From Planctomycetota bacterium (GTDB lineage Bacteria > Planctomycetota > SZUA-567 > JAKLDR01): DNA of 64,000 nucleotides. Positions 45,914 through 54,944 of this stretch are shown piece after piece. The notes under the pieces were generated by a model that did not search any database, was not told the DNA's origin, and worked only from the letters and a program-made list of their open reading frames with translations. The stretch lies in NCBI GenBank assembly GCA_022703445.1, contig JAKLDR010000002.1:62001-126000 (forward strand), in the 5' to 3' direction. Every line of letters starts with the position of its first letter. Position 1 is the stretch's first letter. Position numbers and translations under genes: made by a program.

Positions 45914-48900
45914 ATGTCCAGCTGGCTCCGGCAACTCGCCAACCCCCCGTCCGCCTTCCGTGGTGCGCCCTTCTGGGCGTGGAACGCCAAGCTCGACAGC
46001 CGGGAACTCGTCCGGCAGGTGGGCGAGTTCCAGAAGGCCGGCCTGGGCGGCTTCTTCATGCACGTGCGCTACGGACTCGAGACCGACTACATGTCCCCGG
46101 AGTTCATGGGCTGCATCAAGGATGTGGTCGCCGAGGCCAGGAAGCGGAAGATGGAGGCCTGGCTCTACGACGAGGACCGCTGGCCCTCGGGCTTCGGCGG
46201 CGGCATGGTCACCAGGAACCCCGAGTACCGCATCAAGTTCCTCTTCTGGGACGCAGTCCCGGCGGCGGAGTTCACCGCGGCCCCGGCCGACGCCCTGGGC
46301 TGCTTCAGCGCGGACGTGGACGGCCCGGTCGCGCGCGACGTGCGGCCGCTGGCCGCCGGCGAGAGGCCGGGGGCCGGCCGGACCGTGCTGGTCTACCGGA
46401 TGCGCAGCCCGGAGGGCGTGCGCTGGTTCAACCACACCGCCTACGTCGACGCGCTCAACCCCGACGCGATCAAGGCCTTCATCGCCTGCACCCACGAGGA
46501 GTACCGCAAGGCCGTGGGCCGGGAGTTCGGCCGGACCGTCCCGGGCATCTTCACCGACGAGCCCAACTACGGGCACTTCGCGCTCAAGGGGCCGGAGGTC
46601 GATCGCGCCTATCCCTGGACGGGGCGCCTGCCCGAGGAGTTCCGCCGGCGCCGCGGCTACGACCTGATCGCGCGCCTGCCGGAGATCAGCCATCGCGTCG
46701 AGGGAGCGCGCTTCTCGCCGGTCCGCCGCGACTACTACCAGGTGGCCACCGAGCTCTACACCGAGGCCTACAGCCGGCAGATCTTCGAGTGGTGCGAGCG
46801 GCACGGCCTGGAGTCGACCGGCCACCAGCTCTACGAGGGCACGCTCGAGGGCCAGGTGGGCTACGTCGGCGCCTGCATGCCCCACTACGAGTGGTTCCAG
46901 CGCCCGGGGATCGACATCCTCTGCGACCGCGAACCGGAGCTGCTCACCGTCAAGCAGACCGTCTCGGCCGCCGGCCAGTTCGGGCGCAACCGGGTGCTGT
47001 CCGAGCTCTACGGCTGCACCGGCTGGGACGCGACCTTCGAGATGTACAAGCACATCGGCGACTGGCACCAGGTCCTGGGCGTCAACCACTTCTGCCCGCA
47101 CCTCAGCTGGTACTCCATGGCCGGCGGCGCCAAGCGCGACTACCCGGCGAGCATCTTCTACCAGTCGCCCTGGTGGGCCGACCACAAGCTGCTCGGCGAC
47201 TACTTCGCGCGGCTGTCGCTGGCGCTCTCCCAGGGCCAGGCGGTCCGCGAGGTCGCCGTGCTCCACCCCATCGAGACTGCCTGGGGCGCCTACCTGGAGA
47301 ACGACAAGAGCCTGGTCCAGGGCTACAGCCAGAGCCTGGAGCGGCTCTCCGGCCTGCTGCTCGACGCGAACTTCGACTTCGACTTCGTGGACGAGTCGCT
47401 GGCCGCGCGGCACGCGGCGGTGGAGCCGGCCGCCGGCGGAGCCCGGCTGCGGGTCGGAAAGATGAGCTACCGCGCGGTGCTCGTGCCGGAGTGCCTGACC
47501 CTGCGCGGCACTACGCTCGACCTGCTCGAGAGGTTCGCCGCCGGCGGCGGGCGGCTGGTATTCTGCGGGCGGCGCCCGGAGCTGGCCGACGGCCGGCCCT
47601 CGGACCGTGTCGCCGGGCTGGCCGCCGGCGCGGAGTGCATCCCGGTGGCGCCGCGGGCCCTGGCCGCCGCTCTCGGCGAAACCTGCCGCCCGGCGCGCAT
47701 CGAACCCTGCGGCAGCGACTGGAGCTCGGCCGCGCCCCGCACCTGGGTGCACCTGCGGAAGACCGACGCCGGCGAGCTGCTCTTCCTGGTCAACATGGAC
47801 CGCTCGCGGCCGGCGGCGGTGCGCGTGCGCTGGGCCGGCTCCGGGCGGCTGCGGGCCATCGATCCGCTGACCGGCCGGATGAGCGACGTCCCCGGCGTCG
47901 AGGGGCAGGAAGGCCGCCAGGTCTTCCCCGCGGAGCTGCCGCCGACCGGCAGCCGGCTCTTCCTGCGGACGCCGGGCAAGGCCCGGCGCGTGGCGCTGCC
48001 GGCCCCGCGCACCGAGGTCGCGCGCGTCGCGCTGGCCGCCGAGTGGGACTGCGCGCTCGACGAGCCCAACGGCCTGACGCTCGACTTCGCGCGCATGCGC
48101 GTCGCCGGTCCGGACGGGCGCTTCGGCCCCTGGCGCGGGCGCAAGCTGCTCTGGCAGCACGAGGACGACCTGCGCCGCGAGCTGGGCTTCCCCGACAACA
48201 AGCAGCCCAAGGAGCAGCCCTACATCTGGATGAAGGACCTCTCGCCGAAGTCCGCCGCCGTGGAACTGGAGTTCGACGTCGAGGTCGAGGCCCCCCCGAC
48301 CGGGCCGGTCAGCCTGGTCCTGGAGCACCCCGAGCGCTTCGCGGTCTCCGTGAACGGGACCGCCGTGGCCGCCAAGCCGTCCGGCTGGTTCGTCGACCGC
48401 TCCTTCGAAGTCGTGCCGCTCGCCGGGGTGCGGCTGAGGAAGGGCGCCAACCGGCTGCTCCTCCGGACCGAGTACCGCCAGCACCACTGGCTGGAGGACG
48501 TCTACCTGACCGGGCGCTTCGGCGTGCGCGTCGCCGGCGACCGGGCCTTCGTCACCGCGCTCCCGAAGCGGCTCCGGACCGGGGATTGGACGGCGCAGGG
48601 CCTGGCCATGTACTCCGGCGCGGTGACCTACGGCCAGACGGTGCGGGTCGGGAAGCTCGCCCGCGGTCAGCGCGCGGTGCTGCGCCTGGACCGGGTCGCG
48701 GCCACCGTGGCCCGCGTCGCGGTCAACGGCCGCAGCCTCGGGCTGCTCGGCTGGGCGCCGTGGGAGGTCGACATCACCAGGGCGCTGAAGCCCGGGGCCG
48801 CCAATCGCGTCGAGATCACCCTGGTCTCGAGCCGGCGCAACCTGCTCGGGCCGCTCCACCACGTCTGGAAGCGCCCGCCCTGGACCGGGCCGACCGAGTT

Positions 48901-48988
48901 CCGTCCGCGGGAGGACCGCCTGCAGGCCGCCTACAACCTCGTGCCCTACGGGCTGATGGGCGAGGCCTGGGTGGCCCTCGAGGGCTGA
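45914..48988 (+). CDS. GH106-like alpha-L-rhamnosidase
   Basis: A 1024-residue protein with GGGAGGA before ATG 45914. The N-terminal barrel starts APFWAWNAKLD, with GFFMHVRYGLETDYMS and AWLYDEDRWPSGFGGG; IFTDEPNYGHF, STGHQLYEGTLEGQVGYVGA and LSELYGCTGWDATFEMYKH follow, typical for this family. A beta-rich segment (from about 690) and a C-terminal galactose-binding-like domain complete it. GH106 enzymes cleave rhamnose from pectin, flavonoid or cell-wall glycans. No signal peptide is seen, which is unexpected for a polysaccharide hydrolase of this size. Confidence 0.85.
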   Translation: MSSWLRQLANPPSAFRGAPFWAWNAKLDSRELVRQVGEFQKAGLGGFFMHVRYGLETDYMSPEFMGCIKDVVAEARKRKMEAWLYDEDRWPSGFGGGMVTRNPEYRIKFLFWDAVPAAEFTAAPADALGCFSADVDGPVARDVRPLAAGERPGAGRTVLVYRMRSPEGVRWFNHTAYVDALNPDAIKAFIACTHEEYRKAVGREFGRTVPGIFTDEPNYGHFALKGPEVDRAYPWTGRLPEEFRRRRGYDLIARLPEISHRVEGARFSPVRRDYYQVATELYTEAYSRQIFEWCERHGLESTGHQLYEGTLEGQVGYVGACMPHYEWFQRPGIDILCDREPELLTVKQTVSAAGQFGRNRVLSELYGCTGWDATFEMYKHIGDWHQVLGVNHFCPHLSWYSMAGGAKRDYPASIFYQSPWWADHKLLGDYFARLSLALSQGQAVREVAVLHPIETAWGAYLENDKSLVQGYSQSLERLSGLLLDANFDFDFVDESLAARHAAVEPAAGGARLRVGKMSYRAVLVPECLTLRGTTLDLLERFAAGGGRLVFCGRRPELADGRPSDRVAGLAAGAECIPVAPRALAAALGETCRPARIEPCGSDWSSAAPRTWVHLRKTDAGELLFLVNMDRSRPAAVRVRWAGSGRLRAIDPLTGRMSDVPGVEGQEGRQVFPAELPPTGSRLFLRTPGKARRVALPAPRTEVARVALAAEWDCALDEPNGLTLDFARMRVAGPDGRFGPWRGRKLLWQHEDDLRRELGFPDNKQPKEQPYIWMKDLSPKSAAVELEFDVEVEAPPTGPVSLVLEHPERFAVSVNGTAVAAKPSGWFVDRSFEVVPLAGVRLRKGANRLLLRTEYRQHHWLEDVYLTGRFGVRVAGDRAFVTALPKRLRTGDWTAQGLAMYSGAVTYGQTVRVGKLARGQRAVLRLDRVAATVARVAVNGRSLGLLGWAPWEVDITRALKPGAANRVEITLVSSRRNLLGPLHHVWKRPPWTGPTEFRPREDRLQAAYNLVPYGLMGEAWVALEG

Positions 48989-49006
48989 CGCCGCCGCGGT
49001 GGGCGC

Positions 49007-50254
49007 TCAGGCCCAGCGCTCCGCGGCCTCCCTGGCCAGGCGCGTCCAGACGTGCAGACGGTCGGGGTGGCCGGCCAGGGTCTGGAGTTCGCGCAGGACG
49101 ATCTGGTGGGGCCGGCCGCGCAGGCGCCGGCAGCCGTCCTGCAGGTCCCGGCGCAGTCCCGCTTCGTCCTTGGCGAAGACCACGTCCGAGGCCTTCTGTC
49201 TCCACATGATGCAGTACTGCGGCCCGACCTTCTCGAGGACGGCGTTCAGGTCGGTCCAGGCGCTGCACACGAAGACGCGCAGGTTGGGGATGGAGAGAAC
49301 CCCGTCGATCTTGCGCGTCAGGTTCTCGCAGCAGCCGTAGGCGACCAGGCCGAAGCGCGCGAAGAGCGGCCGCTGGTAGGCCAGGCAGAACTCCTCCCAC
49401 ATCTCCGGCGACACCTGGTCGAACTCCTGGCTGTTGGCCGCTCCCCAGCAGTTGGCAAAGGAGATGCGCCCGTCGGGACGGGGCGCGCCGATCGGGTCGC
49501 TCTCGGTCATCGGGCCGGTGTGGTTGGCGGTGACCAGGCCGGCGGCCTCGACCGCGTCGAGGGCCGCGAGCGCCGCGTCGCGCAGGTGGGCCATGAGGCG
49601 ATGGACCAACTCCGGCTCCGCGGCCATGTTGAGCATCATGGCTTCAAGGCCCATCAGGTCGGCGGCGTCGGTGCCCAGCGTGGCAGAGAGAGGCGCGCCG
49701 CAGACCGCGCGGACCGGCAGGATGTCGCCGAGCAACTCCGACGCCCGCTCCAGCCGCCGGCGGGTCTCGTCGGCGTCGTGGACGAAGCGGGGCATGGCCA
49801 GCCGGTCGAAGTCGGCCGCCTCCCGGAGCGGCGGATCGTAGCCCCAGGCGCCGCCCGGGCCGACCGGCCGGTGCTTGCCGGTCTCCAGTCCCCAGAGGTT
49901 CCCGGGCCCGGAGCGCAGCGCGGCGGGGACCTCGAATGCCCCGTCGAGCGGCGTGTCGTCGCCGATGTCGTGCTTGACGAGCGCCTGGCGGAAGCCGCGC
50001 TCCAGCCGGCGGAGCCACGGATCGGTGCAGCTGAGCTCCGAGTCGGGCAGCAGTTCGTCCCAGGCCGCAACCGGCCGGCACCAGACCGGGGCGCGGTCGG
50101 GGCGGCGCAGGGCGTTGACGTCCCGCCAGCGCCGGCGGATGGCGGCCATCCCGGGCGAGGCGGAGATCTCCGCGACCCGGCGGGCGAGGTCCCGGACCAG
50201 GTCGCGCTCGGCGGCGCGGATCCCGGTGGCGGCGGCTGCGGCGGGCTGGCTCAT
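49007..50254 (-). CDS. Uroporphyrinogen-decarboxylase-superfamily protein, divergent
   Basis: A 415-residue protein converging with GH106. It shares the family's general layout (SQEFDQVSPEMWEEFCLAYQ, followed by FARFGLVAYGCCENLTRKID), where G-C-C-E-N replaces the usual H-x-C-G zinc motif. RAVCGAPLSATLGTDAADLM is another conserved block of this subgroup. No HemE signature is visible. It is divergent from an AraC regulator, which may control it. It is the third member of the superfamily in the window. Confidence 0.72.
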   Translation of the reverse strand: MSQPAAAAATGIRAAERDLVRDLARRVAEISASPGMAAIRRRWRDVNALRRPDRAPVWCRPVAAWDELLPDSELSCTDPWLRRLERGFRQALVKHDIGDDTPLDGAFEVPAALRSGPGNLWGLETGKHRPVGPGGAWGYDPPLREAADFDRLAMPRFVHDADETRRRLERASELLGDILPVRAVCGAPLSATLGTDAADLMGLEAMMLNMAAEPELVHRLMAHLRDAALAALDAVEAAGLVTANHTGPMTESDPIGAPRPDGRISFANCWGAANSQEFDQVSPEMWEEFCLAYQRPLFARFGLVAYGCCENLTRKIDGVLSIPNLRVFVCSAWTDLNAVLEKVGPQYCIMWRQKASDVVFAKDEAGLRRDLQDGCRRLRGRPHQIVLRELQTLAGHPDRLHVWTRLAREAAERWA

Positions 50255-50292
50255 GGGCTGTCCTTTGCGAAAGCTTCCTCGTGCTTCGGCCC

Positions 50293-50334
50293 TTGTCTGC
50301 CCACAGTATGCCTCTAGAATGGGGACGCAGTCAA
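50293..50334. promoter_or_regulatory. Overlapping divergent promoters of the URO-D-like and AraC genes
   Basis: Plus strand: TTGTCT (50293-50298), 16 bp, TAGAAT (50315-50320), directed at the AraC gene. Minus strand: TTGACT (50334-50329), 18 bp, CATACT (50310-50305), directed at the URO-D-like gene. The two interlock, so transcription in the two directions should compete. Confidence 0.55.
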
Positions 50335-50370
50335 TGACCGGGGTGATGATAAGGATGGACTAAACGAAAC

Positions 50371-51291
50371 ATGGGCAAGGACAAGCCGGAAGCGCCGACT
50401 CACACCGCCGTGCCGCTGGGGCCGGAGGAGTTCCCGGCCTTCGGGGCGCTCCCCGCCGCCGGCGCGGAGGTAGCGAGGTGGCTCGAGGCGGCGCGGGTCC
50501 GGCCGGTCTCGGCCTTCGAGTGGCGCTGCACGGAGGACTGGGAGCAGCACCCGCGGCGCGTCCCGGACGCCATGTGGTTCTGCATAGCCTCGGGGACGGG
50601 CTGGTGCCGGCTGACGGAGTCCGAGCCGGCGTCCGGCGCGCGGCTCGGGCCCGGCGACATCTTTATTGTCCCGAAGGCCGCCGAGCATCACGTCCGGCCG
50701 GACCGCGGGGTGGCCTTCCGGCTCTTCACCGTGCACTTCTTCGCGGAGGCCTTCGGCGCCGCCGACTTGCTGGCCGCGCTCGGTCTGGGCGGGGCTTTCC
50801 CGGGGGGCGCCCGGTCGCCCTATGTGGAGAGCTCGCGCCGCGCCGCCCGGGACTTCGCGCGGCGACCGCCGGGTTGGGGGCAGGGCATGGCTGCCGAGAT
50901 CTGGCGCGTCCTCCTGCACATCGTCAGGGAGCACGGCGACCGGCTGCGGCCACCCGGCGGCGGGCCGCTCGACCGGCTGCGGCCCGTGCTGGAACTGGCC
51001 GCCGAGCGCCTGGCCGACCCGGCGCTCTCCGTCGGCGAACTGGCCGCTCGCGCCGGCGTGAGCGAGGTCCACCTGCGCTCGCTCTTCCGCCGCGGGACGG
51101 GCCTGGCGCCCATGGCCTGCATCCGGCGGATGCGCGTGGAGCGGGCCTGCCTGCTGCTGCGCACCACCGAGGCGCCGCTCAAGCAGGTGGCCGCCGACTC
51201 GGGCTTCGCCGACGGCCCCTTCTTCTTCCGGACCTTCCGGAGGCTGACCGGCCGGACGCCGGCGGACTACCGGCGGGCGGCGGAGGTGTGA
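50371..51291 (+). CDS. AraC-family transcriptional regulator
   Basis: A 306-residue protein. The N-terminal half is a cupin sensor (MWFCIASGTGWCRL, LGPGDIFIVPKAAEHHVRP). The C-terminal domain has two helix-turn-helix motifs: VGELAARAGVSEVHLRSLFR and LKQVAADSGFADGPFFFRTF, ending RLTGRTPADYRR. It shares little with the regulator at 33755 outside the DNA-binding part. Divergence from the URO-D-like gene and location before GH2 suggest control of one or both. The ribosome-binding site is weak. Confidence 0.9.
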   Translation: MGKDKPEAPTHTAVPLGPEEFPAFGALPAAGAEVARWLEAARVRPVSAFEWRCTEDWEQHPRRVPDAMWFCIASGTGWCRLTESEPASGARLGPGDIFIVPKAAEHHVRPDRGVAFRLFTVHFFAEAFGAADLLAALGLGGAFPGGARSPYVESSRRAARDFARRPPGWGQGMAAEIWRVLLHIVREHGDRLRPPGGGPLDRLRPVLELAAERLADPALSVGELAARAGVSEVHLRSLFRRGTGLAPMACIRRMRVERACLLLRTTEAPLKQVAADSGFADGPFFFRTFRRLTGRTPADYRRAAEV

Positions 51292-51321
51292 CGCCGCGCA
51301 GTGGGGTCAGCCGCCGGGTTG

Positions 51322-51408
51322 AAGGTTGAGGGTTGGAGGCGGGAGGCTGCGCAGGACGCCGGATGCGACCAACAGCTCCGGTCCCGACCGCCTTCAACCC
51401 TCAACCTT
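51322..51408. repeat. Palindromic intergenic repeat
   Basis: Arms 51322-51342 and 51388-51408 are inverted copies matching at 20 of 21 bases (AAGGTTGAGGGTTGGAGGCG). It occupies part of the 275-bp gap between the AraC and GH2 genes. The remaining bases 51409-51488 show no feature. Confidence 0.7.
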
Positions 51409-51488
51409 AGTGCGGCACAGCCGTTCCAGGCGGTTTGGCGTGAGCCTGTGCGGACCGCATCCCTCGTGGGCCCGCCCGGCGGATGAGG

Positions 51489-51516
51489 TTGCACTCGCCG
51501 CCGCCGGGCTTATCCT
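51489..51516 (+). promoter_or_regulatory. Probable promoter of the GH2-like gene
   Basis: TTGCAC (51489-51494), 16 bp spacer, TATCCT (51511-51516), 50 bp before ATG 51567. Confidence 0.45.
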
Positions 51517-51566
51517 AAACGGAACCGCCGCGCCTGCGGCAGTCCTGTTCGTCAAAGGAGCCGGCC

Positions 51567-54065
51567 ATGTCGCCCACCAGCCCTGACACCATCCGCGACC
51601 TCTTCATCCTGCCCGACTTCGACAATTCCCGGATCGAGGCGACCTTCACAGCGCCGCAGGACCTCAAGGCCGGCAACTGGCGTCTCTCGCCGGCCGAAGC
51701 CGGCGGAAAGGTGCTGGCCTCGGGGAAGATAGTCCCCGGCGAGCGCCGCATCCGCTTCGAGGCGGCTCTGAAGGGCTTCACCCCCTGGACGGTCGACGCG
51801 CCCTTCCTCTACCAGCTGGTGATCGAGCTGACCGTCGGCCGCGAGGCCCGGCGCGTCGTCCAGAGCTTCGGGATGCGCAAGTTCCACGTCGAGGGCCTCG
51901 AGCTCTTCATGAACAACCGGCCGCTCTACGTCCGCGGCGTGATCCGCGGGCGCGAGGCCCACGACCACGAGAACCTGGCCGGGCTCTCCGAGACCGAGTT
52001 CTACGCCAAGTACATCCGGAACGCCAAGCGCCTGGGCTTCAACTTCGTCCGCTTCCACTCGCGGGTGCCCTCCGACGCCTGGTTCGACGCCGCCGACCGG
52101 CTGGGCATCCTCACCCACGTCGAGGTCCGCAAGTACTACGGCAAGTACCAGAAGGAGCGCGAGCTGATGGACCACGACCCGGTGCTGGTCCGCTCCGCCG
52201 ACTGGCGGGAGATGGTCCTGCGCATCCGGAACCGCGCGTCGCTCATGGTCTACTGCCTGGGCAACGAAATCAACACGCCCGGACGGAACCCCGAGGTGGC
52301 CGAGCGCGCCGCCGAACTCCGCAAGCTTGACCCGACGCGCCTCTTCATCGACACCTGCGCCCGCGGCGAGTGCGACCGCGGCAACATCGACTTCGACGTC
52401 CAGCACATGGGCTACTTCGCGCCCTTCGGCCGCAACTACGACATGTTCAACACCACCGCCAACTGGGGCATCTTCGGCTCGGTGACCGGCAAGGAGATGA
52501 TCGTCAAGGCGCCGGAAGCCACCACCCGCCGCGAGGTGCCGCTGTCCTTCCCGGTGGTCGCCCATGAGGTCGGCCACTACGTGGCCCTGCGCGACCTCGA
52601 CGCCCTCCGGAAGAAGTTCGCCGCCGGCAACAAGGCCGCCGAACCCTGGTGGGTCGGCGAGCTGCTGAAGCTCCGCGCCGAGAAGGGCCTCGACGCCGAG
52701 TATCCGAAGCTCATGGAGGCCAGCATCCGCTACCAGTACGTCTGGTACAAGCAGGTCTTCGAGAGCATCCGGAAGAGCCCGATCCTGCGCGGCTTCAACT
52801 TCCTGCAGCTGGCCGACACCGAGCGCTACGAGAACGCCAACGGCCTCCTGGACTGCTTCGACGACATCAAGGAGAGCGTCGTCCCCGAGCAGTACCTCAA
52901 ATTCAACAGCGACGCCGTGCTGGTCGCCGACCTGCCCAAGCGGGCCTTCTTCGAGGGCGACAAGGTCTCCGTGCCGGTCTGGCTCTCGAACTTCTCGGCG
53001 ACGCTGACCGGCGAGGGGACCTTCACCTGGGAGCTGCGCTCCAAGAGCGGCAAGGCCGTGAAGCTCGGCGGCCGGCTCGAGAAGATCGAGATCCGCTACG
53101 GCCTGTCGCGGCTGGCCACCGTCGAGGTCCGGCTGCCCAAGACCGCCAAGCCCGAAGCGCTCGAGCTCGAGGTCAAGCTCGTCCCGCCCTCCGGCGCGGC
53201 CATCGCCAACTCCTGGAATCTGTGGCTCTACCCGAACCGGCCTCAGCAGCTCGCCATCCGCAGGGCGACGGTGGCGCTCCGCGACGTGAACCTGGTCAAG
53301 CGCTACCCGCAGATCGCGATGGGCGGCGACCTCAAGCGCCCCGAGAAACTGGTCATCACCGACCGATTCTCGGACGAGGTCTTCAGGCACCTGGACAAGG
53401 GCGGCGACGTGCTCCTGCTCTGGCGGGTACCTGAGACCCGCGACCGACAGGCGCCGCGCGAGAAGTACTACCTGCCCTCCACCTGGGACCGCTTCAAGGC
53501 GGTCATCTGGGACCGCGGCCACAACCTCGGCGGGTTCCTCCGGCCGCACCCGGCCACCAAGGCCTTCCCGACCGACGGCTTCATCGACTTCCAGTTCGCG
53601 GGGCTCATCGACGACTGCGACAAGGCGAGTTTGGACGGCTTCCCGGTCGCGGTCGAGCCGGCGGTACAGGGCGTCGACAAGGCGGTGCGCGACCGCTACG
53701 ACGTATTCACCTTCAAGCTCCGCGAGCTCCAGCCCGACTGGACCATGCGCCGGTTCGCCTACCTCTTCGACCTGCGCGTGGGCAAGGGGCGCCTGATGGT
53801 CTCGGCCTTCAACTTCACGGGCCTGGAGCGCGACGTGCCCGAGGCCTGCGCCATGTTCGAGTCCATCGCGGCGTGCGTGACCAGCGCCGCTTGGAAGCCG
53901 AAGGCGAAGATCGGCGCCGAGGAACTCAGGAAGTGGCTCGCCGAGAAGGGCAAGGCGCCGCGCATCAAGGAGCGGATGATGACCCAGTACTGGCAGCTCG
54001 ACGCCGAGCCGCTGGAGAGCGCGCAGTACTGGAAGGACGCGGAGGCGTGGATACGCAAGAAGTAG
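51567..54065 (+). CDS. GH2-like glycoside hydrolase
   Basis: An 832-residue protein with AAAGGAG before ATG 51567. After an immunoglobulin-like domain come the GH2 barrel hallmarks: FMNNRPLYVRGVIRG, AKRLGFNFVRFHSRVPSDAW, DAADRLGILTHVE, and YCLGNEINTPG, whose Asn-Glu is the acid/base pair. FPVVAHEVGHYV may hold the nucleophile. The last 350 residues are beta-rich and not standard. Beta-galactosidase, mannosidase and glucuronidase activities are all possible. There is no signal peptide and the usual N-terminal sugar-binding domain is short or missing. Confidence 0.8.
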   Translation: MSPTSPDTIRDLFILPDFDNSRIEATFTAPQDLKAGNWRLSPAEAGGKVLASGKIVPGERRIRFEAALKGFTPWTVDAPFLYQLVIELTVGREARRVVQSFGMRKFHVEGLELFMNNRPLYVRGVIRGREAHDHENLAGLSETEFYAKYIRNAKRLGFNFVRFHSRVPSDAWFDAADRLGILTHVEVRKYYGKYQKERELMDHDPVLVRSADWREMVLRIRNRASLMVYCLGNEINTPGRNPEVAERAAELRKLDPTRLFIDTCARGECDRGNIDFDVQHMGYFAPFGRNYDMFNTTANWGIFGSVTGKEMIVKAPEATTRREVPLSFPVVAHEVGHYVALRDLDALRKKFAAGNKAAEPWWVGELLKLRAEKGLDAEYPKLMEASIRYQYVWYKQVFESIRKSPILRGFNFLQLADTERYENANGLLDCFDDIKESVVPEQYLKFNSDAVLVADLPKRAFFEGDKVSVPVWLSNFSATLTGEGTFTWELRSKSGKAVKLGGRLEKIEIRYGLSRLATVEVRLPKTAKPEALELEVKLVPPSGAAIANSWNLWLYPNRPQQLAIRRATVALRDVNLVKRYPQIAMGGDLKRPEKLVITDRFSDEVFRHLDKGGDVLLLWRVPETRDRQAPREKYYLPSTWDRFKAVIWDRGHNLGGFLRPHPATKAFPTDGFIDFQFAGLIDDCDKASLDGFPVAVEPAVQGVDKAVRDRYDVFTFKLRELQPDWTMRRFAYLFDLRVGKGRLMVSAFNFTGLERDVPEACAMFESIAACVTSAAWKPKAKIGAEELRKWLAEKGKAPRIKERMMTQYWQLDAEPLESAQYWKDAEAWIRKK

Positions 54066-54084
54066 GAAGGCTGAAGGCGGAAGG

Positions 54085-54699
54085 ATGAAGGACGAGGGCA
54101 GGCTGCCGGACCCGGGCGAGACGCTAGACGCGCCGGTTTATGAGTCGCCGAAGCCAAGGCGACGGGTGTATGCTTGTGTGATCGTGTCGATCGCGACATT
54201 AGCTGTGCTCGCCGGGGCCGCGGCTCTGGTCTTTTCTCGCAGACACAAGCCATCGGAAGTCCTGGGGACGAGATGCCTTCTCAATGATGCGCGGTTGGCG
54301 TGCGAGAACTTCCGACTGGAGCACGGCCAGTATCCATGGCCCAAGCCGCCAGCGGTCACCCGGGCCTTGGCTGCCGACCCGGTCGCCGACGTCGCAATCA
54401 GAGGCCAGCAAGTCTACGCGGAGGTTCGGGGACATTCGGGAGCCACGATCAATACAGCTCAGGACTATCTGGGCGACGTTCGCAAGACCTTCCTGAAGAA
54501 CGGGGCTTTGGTGGATTCCTGGGGTCGTGAGATCAGATTCCGCGTCAACTTCAGTGGTCTTCAGGCGGTCATCTGGTCCTGCGGCCCGAACGGCATCGAT
54601 GAGACCAACGACGGCGACTCGCCGGATCCGGCCAAGTACCCCAAGGGCTACTACTGGTTCGGGAAGGGCGATACCGGGGACGATATCACGAACCTCTAG
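54085..54699 (+). CDS. Pseudopilin-like membrane protein, unknown function
   Basis: A 204-residue protein. One transmembrane helix, ACVIVSIATLAVLAGAAALV, occupies about residues 30-50. The C-terminal part reads LVDSWGREIRFRV, IWSCGPNGIDETNDGD and GDTGDDITN, the pattern seen in GspG-like pseudopilins and related proteins. It lacks a prepilin peptidase site before the helix. G+C in third positions is visibly lower than in neighbours. The first codons fall in purine-rich, repeat-like sequence (AAGGCTGAAGGCGGAAGG), so the true start is uncertain. Confidence 0.6.
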   Translation: MKDEGRLPDPGETLDAPVYESPKPRRRVYACVIVSIATLAVLAGAAALVFSRRHKPSEVLGTRCLLNDARLACENFRLEHGQYPWPKPPAVTRALAADPVADVAIRGQQVYAEVRGHSGATINTAQDYLGDVRKTFLKNGALVDSWGREIRFRVNFSGLQAVIWSCGPNGIDETNDGDSPDPAKYPKGYYWFGKGDTGDDITNL

Positions 54700-54700
54700 G

Positions 54701-54869
54701 GGCTTTCGGCATTCGGCTTTCGGCGTTCGGAACGACAGCGACAGCGGCAACAGCCAACGCGCAGGCGTTCCGGGCGGCCGTTGTTGTGCCGAAAGCCCTT
54801 CGACCTTGCTCAGGGCCGTGACCCTGAGTCTGCCGAAGGGCCTGTCGAACGGCCGAAAGTCGAAAGCCG
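54701..54869. repeat. Compound repeat: GCTTTCGGC palindrome with a nested second repeat
   Basis: Left arm 54701-54723 (GGCTTTCGGCATTCGGCTTT) and inverted right parts 54788-54797 (GCCGAAAGCC) and 54851-54869 (GGCCGAAAGTCGAAAGCC). Between the two right parts, at about 54796-54850, sits a copy of the repeat family also found at 5104 and 16819; here it is a full palindrome, CCCTTCGACCTTGCTCAGGG against CCCTGAGTCTGCCGAAGGG. Confidence 0.65.
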
Positions 54870-54944
54870 ACCATGGTCGAGAACGAGAACGAGGACGAAC
54901 CCGGGCGATCCGGCTCCGCGTCTCCGCGTGCCGCCGGGCCCTCC

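Noticed and set aside
44798-48862. Minus-strand open frame of about 1354 codons
   Set aside because: Antisense to GH106 and running through a palindromic repeat; Val/Gly/Ala/His-rich text without motifs.
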